This document shows, in pieces, positions 1-5,980 of a DNA stretch of 9,778 nt. Location of the stretch: positions 16,322 to 26,099 of the forward strand of contig DDHP01000030.1 of assembly GCA_002338145.1 (NCBI GenBank). The letters run 5' to 3'. The DNA comes from Deferribacteraceae bacterium UBA1873 (lineage in GTDB: Bacteria; Chrysiogenota; Deferribacteres; Deferribacterales; Flexistipitaceae). The notes beneath the pieces are model-generated. The model was not told the DNA's origin, made no database searches, and saw nothing but the letters and a program-made list of their open reading frames with translations. Both the position numbers and the translations under genes were made by a program. How positions within the stretch are numbered: position 1 is the stretch's first letter; the number at the start of each line of letters is the position of its first letter.

Positions 1-80
1 ATAGAGTTGTGCAAAGGTCTCTAGTTATAGATCCCGAAACAAGTTCGAGATGACCTTTTATAGCTGTGCAAAGCTCTCAT
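1..80. repeat. Left-edge repeat cluster (direct repeat plus small palindrome)
   Basis: Two imperfect direct copies of TGTGCAAAGGTCTC lie at 8-21 and 65-78 (13 of 14 bases agree). Each is preceded by ATAG at 1-4 and 60-63. Between them is an imperfect palindrome: ATCCCGAA at 31-38 against TTCGAGAT at 44-51, with one mismatched pair and a 5-base loop. The 10-mer TCGAGATGAC at 45-54 recurs at 9768-9777 at the other end of the window. This looks like part of a short interspersed intergenic repeat family. Its copy number cannot be judged from one window. Confidence 0.55.
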
Positions 81-201
81 TATGAATAATTTTAAAACAA
101 TATCCAATTGTGTTTATGGTTAAATTGGCTAAGTAGGTATTATTTTAAAATAATTCTAAAAGTTATTGATAAGAAAATTTTAGTTATTAGCAAAAATAAT
201 C

Positions 202-229
202 TTGACATGAATAGACTCAAATATATCTT
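202..229 (+). promoter_or_regulatory. Candidate sigma70-type promoter of the Hsp20 gene
   Basis: A perfect TTGACA (-35) lies at 202-207, followed after 16 bases by TATCTT (224-229, 4 of 6 matches to TATAAT). Transcription would start near 236, giving a leader of about 30 bases. A better TATAAA at 230-235 is too far from this -35. I see no CIRCE inverted repeat (HrcA operator), no clear sigma32-type promoter, and the leader is too short for a ROSE-type RNA thermometer. How heat induction would work is therefore not visible. Confidence 0.45.
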
Positions 230-251
230 TATAAATAGAAATAAGATGAAA

Positions 252-260
252 GAAGGAGGT
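252..260 (+). promoter_or_regulatory. Strong ribosome binding site that fixes the Hsp20 start
   Basis: GAAGGAGGT lies six bases before the ATG at 267. It is the only strong Shine-Dalgarno sequence in the region, and it rules out the in-frame upstream ATG at 108, which would add 53 residues unrelated to the family. Confidence 0.85.
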
Positions 261-266
261 GCTACC

Positions 267-722
267 ATGTTAGCAAGGAGATCGAACAAAGGTTTATCTC
301 CATTCAGAGGAATTGAGAGCCTTCAGGATGAAATGAACAGGTTATTTGATGATTTTTTTTCGCCGGATGAAAGAATACTTGGGGAGATGGAATTTACACC
401 ATCTGTGGATATTTCTGAGAATAAAGACGCCGTGGTTGTAAAAGCTGATCTTCCAGGAATGGAAGAGAAAGACATTGATGTGAGTATTGCAGGGGATGTT
501 CTCACAATCAAAGGTGAGAGACAGGAAGAATCTGAAGACAAAGATGAAAATTTTTACAGAAGAGAAAGGGTTTATGGATCTTTTTCCAGACAGATAGCAT
601 TACCAAAACACATTAAGAGAGATGCTGTTAAAGCTAAATTTAAAAACGGAGTGCTGACTGTGACGCTGCCAAAGTCTGATGACTACAAAGAAAAAGAGGT
701 AAAAATAGAGCTGGAGAAGTAA
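267..722 (+). CDS. Small heat-shock protein, Hsp20/alpha-crystallin family
   Basis: This 151-residue protein has the usual length and layout of bacterial small heat-shock proteins, ATP-independent holdases that bind unfolding proteins in the cytoplasm and form oligomers. Residues 1-42 are a short variable N-terminal arm (SPFRGIESLQDEMNRLFDDFF). The alpha-crystallin domain spans about 43-136, with the conserved ADLPGM at 60-65 and the hallmark A-x3-NGVL at 123-130. A C-terminal VKI at 145-147 matches the I/V-x-I/V motif that links dimers into oligomers. The open frame extends back to 108, but the strong Shine-Dalgarno at 252-260 and the family N-terminus support the start at 267. It is the only plus-strand gene, appears monocistronic, and ends at a terminator. 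Family assignment is secure; the specific client range is unknown. Confidence 0.95.
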   Translation: MLARRSNKGLSPFRGIESLQDEMNRLFDDFFSPDERILGEMEFTPSVDISENKDAVVVKADLPGMEEKDIDVSIAGDVLTIKGERQEESEDKDENFYRRERVYGSFSRQIALPKHIKRDAVKAKFKNGVLTVTLPKSDDYKEKEVKIELEK

Positions 723-733
723 GATTTGTTGGT

Positions 734-764
734 AAAAAGCGGGATATTATCCCGCTTTTTTTTT
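734..764. terminator. Bidirectional Rho-independent terminator between convergent genes
   Basis: AAAAAGCGGGAT (734-745) and ATCCCGCTTTTT (749-760) form a perfect 12-bp stem with a 3-base loop, followed by a T run to 764. The A tract on the left arm gives a T tract when read on the minus strand. The hairpin can therefore end both the Hsp20 transcript and the long minus-strand operon, whose last stop codon is at 766-768. Confidence 0.9.
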
Positions 765-765
765 G

Positions 766-2172
766 CTACAATACAGGCGAAAGAGTCCGGCAAATTCCTT
801 CAAAAACCCTTATGGGGACAGGTTTGTTTCTGAGTTCTTGGAGTGTTATCTTATGGGAAAATTCCAGATATTGTTTAACAAGATTTTCCGATTGATATGC
901 AAAATTTTTCGAATAAGCCACAACGTTTAGTTCAAAATTCAATCTAAAGCTTCTTGTATCCATATTTGCAGAACCGATTGTAACCCAAAAACTGTCAATA
1001 ATTATAATTTTGGCATGCAGCATGATATTATTTGTTTCAAAAATTTCCACTCCCGCTTCCACAAGTTCTTCATAATATGACCTTCCGGCAGCAGCAACCA
1101 TTGGATGATTATTTTTTCCGGGTAACAGTATTCTTACTTGTATTCCCTTTTTTGAAGCATTCTTTAATGTTTCGATAATAGGTTGGTCAGGCACCAAATA
1201 TGGTGTTATTATATCCACTGTTTTTTCGGCAGAATTCAATGTGGAAAATATAGTATCATAGATAAGCGGATTTTTCTGATCAGGGCCGGATGGAATAACA
1301 TGGACGTTTATATCTCCTCCTACTTTTTTATGTTTTTTATGTATTTCTTCTGTGATATCCTTGCCTGTGGCTATATAAAAGTCTTCAAAAAAAACTTCTT
1401 CCACAGCATAAACGGCATCACCACTAAATTTTATATGCGTATCCACCCATTTTGCGCTACCTGCTAAATCGCCGATATATTCGTTACCTATATTAATCCC
1501 GCCTGTGTAAGCCACTTTACCGTCAATAACAGCAATTTTCCTGTGATTTCTAAAATTAATACGAAGGATACTTTTGATATTCAAAGGGGAAAGAAATGCT
1601 GCGCATTTGCCGCCGTTGGCTGTTAGATTTTTCAAAAATCTTTTAAATGTGATGCCTATGGCACCCATACCATCGTATAAAAAGAAAACTTTTACTCCCT
1701 GGCTGGCCTTGTATTCCAGAAGATTAACAAAAAAACGTCCCGTTTCATCTTGTCGGAAAACATAATATTCCATTAAAATGTAATGCTCAGCCTCAAGCAG
1801 ATCTTTGGCAAGTTTTGAGTATTTATCAGTGGCGTTGGGTATTAACTCAAGGTTAAAACAGAGCTGGGGCTTTAATTTTGTTACTTTTTCCACCAGGTTA
1901 GCTAATCTGGAATTCTTGTATTCAGGCATCCTGTCAAAATATTGTTTGACTTCCACCGGTTTTTGTTTTTTAAATTTTTTATCCACAAGATTTTTTAAGT
2001 GCGGATTCCCGAAAATCAAATACAGCAATGCCCCAAAATACGGAAAAAAAATAATAACCATGAGCCAGGATACGGTGGCACGCGCTTCTTTTCTCCCTGC
2101 CAATACTATTAAAACCAGAATCAACGTGAGAATAAGACTAAAGTATTCAACTACAAATCTAAAAATATTCAT
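766..2172 (-). CDS. cls: Cardiolipin synthase, phospholipase D superfamily
   Basis: This 468-residue inner-membrane enzyme should join two phosphatidylglycerol molecules into cardiolipin plus glycerol. Two N-terminal hydrophobic segments (about 5-25 and 33-55) anchor it, as in ClsA-type enzymes. It then carries two phospholipase D HKD motifs: H210-x-K212-x4-D217, followed by GGINIG (224-229), and H386-x-K388-x4-D393, followed by GSANMDTRS (400-408). Length and architecture fit bacterial Cls, and all catalytic residues are present. The ATG overlaps the stop of the upstream radical SAM gene by four bases (ATGA at 2169-2172). The nearest purine-rich site, AGGG, is distant, so translation is probably coupled. 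It is the last gene of the operon, just before the hairpin at 734-764. Another PLD-type phosphatidyltransferase is possible, but the transmembrane pair favours Cls. Confidence 0.93.
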   Translation of the reverse strand: MNIFRFVVEYFSLILTLILVLIVLAGRKEARATVSWLMVIIFFPYFGALLYLIFGNPHLKNLVDKKFKKQKPVEVKQYFDRMPEYKNSRLANLVEKVTKLKPQLCFNLELIPNATDKYSKLAKDLLEAEHYILMEYYVFRQDETGRFFVNLLEYKASQGVKVFFLYDGMGAIGITFKRFLKNLTANGGKCAAFLSPLNIKSILRINFRNHRKIAVIDGKVAYTGGINIGNEYIGDLAGSAKWVDTHIKFSGDAVYAVEEVFFEDFYIATGKDITEEIHKKHKKVGGDINVHVIPSGPDQKNPLIYDTIFSTLNSAEKTVDIITPYLVPDQPIIETLKNASKKGIQVRILLPGKNNHPMVAAAGRSYYEELVEAGVEIFETNNIMLHAKIIIIDSFWVTIGSANMDTRSFRLNFELNVVAYSKNFAYQSENLVKQYLEFSHKITLQELRNKPVPIRVFEGICRTLSPVL

Positions 2173-3062
2173 GTTTTATTAAATTTACCCTGGAAAAGGT
2201 TGTTGTTTATCATATATGTGTCAAGTTTGTTCAGAAAAGCTATTTTGCTATCCGGCCAATCGGGGGCAACAAGCATATTCTGCGGAGCATCGCCCACTAA
2301 TCTGGCAATTATAGTTTTTTTTGGTAATCTTGCAATAGATTCCGCTAAAATTTTGATATACTCATCTTCCTTCAAAATTTGGATTTTTTTATTTTCATAC
2401 AGTTTTGCAAGAGGAGTATTTTTTATAATGTGTAAATGGTGAAACTTTACAGAATCCACTTTATTGCTGTTGAGAAATGATATTGTCCTGAGCATGTCCT
2501 CCTCTGTTTCCCCTGGCAGTCCTAAAATAATGTGTGCGCATATTTTTAAGCCGGCTTTGCGCAGCTTTTCGCAAGCTTTTGTAAAATCTTCGCTGCTGTG
2601 TCCTCTGTTTATAAATTTCAAGGTTTTGTCGTTACTGCTTTGTAATCCAAGTTCTACAGTGATCTGGTAGTTTTTGTCCAGTTTGACAAAAAAGTTGATT
2701 AGTTCATTATTTATACAATCCGGTCTTGTACCTATGTGCAGTCCCACTATATCACTGTCAACAAGACTGCTGTATATTTTCTCTTTAATAACGGAAAAAT
2801 TGCCGTATGTGTTTGTCCCGCTCTGGAAGTAAACAATAAATTTGTTAATATTTTTTTTTCTTAGTTTTTCTATCCGTTTTAACACCTGATTTTTTATATT
2901 TCCGTTTTCTGTGTGCGTAAAGGAAGAACAATCGCAGTATATACAGCCGCCTGTTGCTTTTTCACCTGACCTGTTTGGACAGGTGAAGCCGGCATTAACA
3001 GGTATTTTCCATACCTTTTCACCGAAAGTTTCCTTTAAATATTGGTTCAGTGTGTAATACAT
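2169..3062 (-). CDS. Radical SAM protein, YhcC / TIGR01212 family
   Basis: This predicted 297-residue cytoplasmic enzyme is probably an iron-sulfur radical SAM protein of the YhcC (TIGR01212) family, whose reaction is not established. The cluster ligands are likely C28, C40 and C43 (GFTCPN ... GGCIYC), with an extra C45. Family landmarks include GTRPD at 111-115, VELGLQSS at 136-143 and LGLPGET at 180-186. I chose the start at 3062 (MYYTLNQYLK) because family members begin this way. The frame stays open to an ATG at 3131, but that adds 23 atypical residues and overlaps the upstream methyltransferase by 65 bases. Neither start has a good Shine-Dalgarno; the chosen one sits four bases after the upstream stop, consistent with coupling. 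The stop overlaps cls by four bases. Confidence 0.88.
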   Translation of the reverse strand: MYYTLNQYLKETFGEKVWKIPVNAGFTCPNRSGEKATGGCIYCDCSSFTHTENGNIKNQVLKRIEKLRKKNINKFIVYFQSGTNTYGNFSVIKEKIYSSLVDSDIVGLHIGTRPDCINNELINFFVKLDKNYQITVELGLQSSNDKTLKFINRGHSSEDFTKACEKLRKAGLKICAHIILGLPGETEEDMLRTISFLNSNKVDSVKFHHLHIIKNTPLAKLYENKKIQILKEDEYIKILAESIARLPKKTIIARLVGDAPQNMLVAPDWPDSKIAFLNKLDTYMINNNLFQGKFNKT

Positions 3063-3066
3063 ATTG

Positions 3067-4200
3067 TCAAAACATTCTTGAAAGCATATCAAAGGTGTCA
3101 AATGATGACTTTTTGTAAATAAAATCTTCATGTATTGCTATGTTTTTGGATTGAATCAAGACATGAAAGTTTGTTCCGAAGCCTCCTTCGGGAATTATTA
3201 GTGATTTTATAGATGTGCGCTGCAGATCTGTTTGAGCCTCTTCCATTTCCTGTAATATTCCTGACTGGATAAGAAAAAGCCATTGGGGGATAAAGCACAC
3301 TGTATCCAGTTTACTTTTTTTGCCGTAAAATTCAAGGGCAGAGAAATCCACAAAGGCTGTAATGTCCTGAAATCCTATTCTTTCGAAAAAGTCGTTATTT
3401 TGGGTATGTTTGAAATAACAGGTTACTGTCCCGTCCATACGGAAATTGGAAAATAACTGTTTTGCATCAAAACCGTAATCTATAGTGAAAACGAGACCTT
3501 TGTTTATTTTTTCCCCCAACTCTTCAATCCAATCTGTCGCATGAAGGTTTATATCTGCAATCTGTTTGTCAGTTAGTCTAATTTTCATATTATTTATATA
3601 TTCCTGCAGTTTCTCTGTGGAAAACGTGTCCGGATAAAACTCAAATCTGCCGTTGTGTTCGATGACAAACAATTCTTTGTATTCTCCACCAATGTTTATG
3701 ATTCTGTGTACAGGAAAGGCATCCACAAGCTCATTGGAAAAAAATATACCGTTAAAATCCCTGAATGCGTTAAAATCTGTCCAATTAACTTTATTGTTTT
3801 TCAGATGATTTTTTAAGATTTCTTTTTGACGGCTTATCAGGTAGTTGCTTTTTTCGATAATTGTATAGTTGATTTTTTCATATAAATCAGGCAGCTCTTT
3901 TTCGTAAAAATCCAAAATATCTTTTGCCAGGAGACCGCTGCCCGCGCCCATTTCGCAAATGTTGTAATCTATTTTCGTTGACTGAAAAACTTCCGCAAAG
4001 CCTGAAGCAATAGATCTGCCAAAAGAGGAAGAGGCGTTTACGGAAGTGTAAAAGCTTCCCTGCTCACCGAAAGGGTTTTCTTTTTGATAATAGCCGAGTT
4101 CAGGATAATAAAGAGCCATATCCATAAACTCTGCAAAGGTAATTTTACCTTTTTCTTTTATAATTTGATAAATCTGATTTTTTAGTTCGTTATTTTCCAT
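3067..4200 (-). CDS. SAM-dependent methyltransferase, MidA/NDUFAF7 (DUF185) family
   Basis: This 377-residue class I methyltransferase belongs to the family of mitochondrial NDUFAF7/MidA, which methylates an arginine of a complex I subunit. The substrate of bacterial members is generally unassigned. Visible landmarks are the GEQGSFYTS segment (45-53), the SAM-binding glycine loop CEMGAGSG (82-89), the acidic position in YTIIEKS (112-118), the diagnostic NELVDAFPV (156-164), FTIDYG (238-243), and GFQDITAFVDFSAL (276-289). Length is normal and no key motif is missing. The start lies three bases after the tonB stop, and GAGGT (4211-4215) inside the end of tonB serves as a ribosome binding site. 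Nothing links it mechanistically to the TonB genes; its place in the operon may be a shared-promoter effect. The family call is firm, the substrate unknown. Confidence 0.92.
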   Translation of the reverse strand: MENNELKNQIYQIIKEKGKITFAEFMDMALYYPELGYYQKENPFGEQGSFYTSVNASSSFGRSIASGFAEVFQSTKIDYNICEMGAGSGLLAKDILDFYEKELPDLYEKINYTIIEKSNYLISRQKEILKNHLKNNKVNWTDFNAFRDFNGIFFSNELVDAFPVHRIINIGGEYKELFVIEHNGRFEFYPDTFSTEKLQEYINNMKIRLTDKQIADINLHATDWIEELGEKINKGLVFTIDYGFDAKQLFSNFRMDGTVTCYFKHTQNNDFFERIGFQDITAFVDFSALEFYGKKSKLDTVCFIPQWLFLIQSGILQEMEEAQTDLQRTSIKSLIIPEGGFGTNFHVLIQSKNIAIHEDFIYKKSSFDTFDMLSRMF

Positions 4201-4203
4201 TAT

Positions 4204-4974
4204 TTATTTTACCTCAAAGAAAAGTTTTATCTCCACTTTATCAGGTTCTGAGTAGGAGACAGCTTCAAAATTTAATTTTTTAACATAATTTACGGCGATT
4301 TCTTCGATTCTTTTGTCGGTTCTTGTAAGAGGGATAATATCATAAGTATTGCCGTTTTCATCAACCATAAACGATAACGTAACCGTTGTGTCGGATTCCA
4401 GCGAAAAATCGGGCTTAGGGGGGTACGGGCGAAGTAAGTTACGTTGCATATTACTTGTGCTTTGTATTTCAAAAAAATTGTTTCTCCTGTTGTCATTGTT
4501 TGCACCTGATGATGTTTTTTCTGAATTATCTGTGCTTGCTTTGGCGGATGCAATTTCTGCGGCCAGTCCTTTTATTTTACCTGAATGGGATTTTGCGACA
4601 GAAACAAGGTTTTCAAAACCGGGTGTATCCACCGGAAGCTCCGGTTCGTCTTCATATTCAGGCAAATCCACATACGGCATAGTTCTGGAAACTTCCACCT
4701 CCGTTTCTTCTACTACTTTATCGGCTGAAATCATTTGTTTTTCTATTTCCGGTACCGGTTGTTTGGGTGTTTCTGTTTTCTGATTGTTTTCTGATTGACC
4801 GGTGTTTTCCGCTACTGCAGGTTCTTCGATCTCCGGCTCATAAAATTCTATTTCAATGATATTATTTTGTTGTCTTTCCGGGGTAAAATCCAGTCCGGGC
4901 ATAAAAATAAGAAGCGTTATATGCACAACCAGTGAGATAAGCAATGTAATAGGGAGGTAAACATATTTTTTCAT
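4204..4974 (-). CDS. tonB: TonB-like energy transducer
   Basis: This 256-residue protein has TonB architecture: a single N-terminal membrane anchor, a long periplasmic linker and a C-terminal alpha/beta domain that would engage outer-membrane partners. The anchor (about 7-25) contains S14-x3-H18, the spacing of the functionally essential S/H pair in the E. coli TonB transmembrane segment. The linker (about 35-165) is low in complexity and strongly acidic, rich in Glu, Pro and Val. The canonical Pro-Lys/Pro-Glu repeats of TonB are weak. The C-terminal part (about 178-256, from RPYPPKP) has the expected alternating strands and a KKLNF-type helix end. It overlaps exbD by four bases (4971-4974). 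TolA is the main alternative, but the C-terminal domain and the lack of a long Ala/Lys helix argue for TonB. Receptors are not in the window. Confidence 0.85.
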   Translation of the reverse strand: MKKYVYLPITLLISLVVHITLLIFMPGLDFTPERQQNNIIEIEFYEPEIEEPAVAENTGQSENNQKTETPKQPVPEIEKQMISADKVVEETEVEVSRTMPYVDLPEYEDEPELPVDTPGFENLVSVAKSHSGKIKGLAAEIASAKASTDNSEKTSSGANNDNRRNNFFEIQSTSNMQRNLLRPYPPKPDFSLESDTTVTLSFMVDENGNTYDIIPLTRTDKRIEEIAVNYVKKLNFEAVSYSEPDKVEIKLFFEVK

Positions 4975-5372
4975 CTATTCTCTGTAGCTATTGCAAGTTT
5001 GTCAAATCCCACCCGTTTGCAGTAATCCATAACAAAAACAACATCTCCGTGAGTAGAACTCTTATCTGCCTGCAGAATTACTGTGGCTTCAGGATTTTGT
5101 TCTTTCAGGGATCTGAGTTTGCTTTCCAAGCCGGCTTTTGAAATAACATCACCGTTAATACTTATTTCTCCGTTTGAGGTGACAACTATATTTATGTTAT
5201 CCTTGATTTCTGCGTTTTCTCCTTTTGCTTTAGGCAGCTGAATTTTCAGAGCATCGCTGTAGATGAATGTGGTGGATACCATGAAAAAAATCAGGAGGAG
5301 GAAAACGACATCAATTAGTGGCGTCAAATTTACATCCACTCCACTGGATTTTTTATTATCTGTGAATTTCAT
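4971..5372 (-). CDS. exbD: Biopolymer transport protein ExbD/TolR family
   Basis: This 133-residue protein is the small subunit of the proton-driven inner-membrane motor that powers TonB- or Tol-type transducers. It has a short cytoplasmic N-terminus, one membrane helix (about 17-37) and a periplasmic domain to residue 133. LTPLIDVVFLLLIFF contains D21, matching the essential proton-path aspartate of ExbD (Asp25 in E. coli) and TolR. The periplasmic domain shows the usual ...ILQADKSSTHGDVV... pattern (99-112). The ATG overlaps the exbB stop by four bases, preceded by AGAGGA. The tonB next door, rather than tolA/tolB/pal, favours the ExbD name over TolR. Confidence 0.93.
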   Translation of the reverse strand: MKFTDNKKSSGVDVNLTPLIDVVFLLLIFFMVSTTFIYSDALKIQLPKAKGENAEIKDNINIVVTSNGEISINGDVISKAGLESKLRSLKEQNPEATVILQADKSSTHGDVVFVMDYCKRVGFDKLAIATENR

Positions 5373-5980
5373 TTTATATCCTCTTTAAATAGGAGATTGA
5401 GAATATTCGAAGTGGCTGATTCCAGTTCATTAATCACTCTTTCGGATCTTGAATTTACTATGTGATAAAAGACAACTGTGGGTATGGCTACAGACAGTCC
5501 TGCGGCTGTTGTGAGGAGAGCTTCGGAGATACCGCCGGCAAGAGCCTGGGCATTCCCTACGCCTTGCTGTGAGATGACAATGAACGTTTTAATCATACCG
5601 ATTACTGTTCCTAACAGTCCCAAAAGAGGGGCTATGTTTGAAATAGTCTGTAAGGTTGGGAGGAAACGCTCCAGCTTTTTCGCCTGAAATCTGCCCGCTT
5701 CTTCAGCTAACTCCATAAGACGGGATATAGGCAGATCTAAATTATTCAGTATTGTTTTTGAGATATCACTAATGGAACTTTTATGCATATCACAAAGGGA
5801 TTTAGCATCTTCCAGAGACTTTTCTTTAAGAAAAATGTATAGTTTATCCATAAAAACTTTAGGCACATATTTGTTTTTGCGTAATGTAATAAGCCGCTCC
5901 AAAAATACTGCCAAGGATATTATCGATAAAAGTATAATAGGATACATTAATACCCCGCCTCTTTCTAAAATTTCCAGCAT
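5369..5980 (-). CDS. exbB: MotA/TolQ/ExbB proton channel family protein
   Basis: This 203-residue inner-membrane protein is the channel-forming partner of ExbD and converts proton flow into mechanical work on TonB. Three membrane helices are visible: about 11-31, 112-135 and 153-176. Between helices one and two is a cytoplasmic loop of about 80 residues. Family signatures are IAPLLGLLGTVIGMI (116-130) and LAGGISEALLTTAAGLSVAIP with its small-residue packing (147-167). Length is typical of short ExbB forms without a periplasmic extension. The ATG follows the TPR gene stop directly (TAAATG). A strong Shine-Dalgarno (AAGGAGGA, 5985-5992) lies within the end of the TPR gene, so ExbB should be made efficiently from the shared message. 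TolQ is the alternative, with the adjacent tonB favouring ExbB. Confidence 0.93.
   Translation of the reverse strand: MLEILERGGVLMYPIILLSIISLAVFLERLITLRKNKYVPKVFMDKLYIFLKEKSLEDAKSLCDMHKSSISDISKTILNNLDLPISRLMELAEEAGRFQAKKLERFLPTLQTISNIAPLLGLLGTVIGMIKTFIVISQQGVGNAQALAGGISEALLTTAAGLSVAIPTVVFYHIVNSRSERVINELESATSNILNLLFKEDIK

Noticed and set aside
108..266. In-frame N-terminal extension of the Hsp20 gene
   Set aside because: No ribosome site at the ATG at 108. The extension contains the candidate promoter, and the sequence is unlike any Hsp20 N-terminus, whereas a strong site precedes the ATG at 267.
200..266. Possible heat-shock control element (CIRCE, ROSE or fourU thermometer) before the Hsp20 gene
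   Set aside because: No TTAGCACTC/GAGTGCTAA pair is present. The leader of about 30 bases shows no convincing pairing that would hide the Shine-Dalgarno.
1183..2182. Three plus-strand open frames opposite the cardiolipin synthase gene
   Set aside because: They have no recognisable domain, lack ribosome sites, and lie wholly opposite a gene with intact HKD motifs.
4290..4783. Open frames overlapping tonB in other frames on both strands (60-144 codons)
   Set aside because: The tonB linker is low-complexity, which leaves alternative frames open by chance. The translations have no signal, domain or ribosome site.
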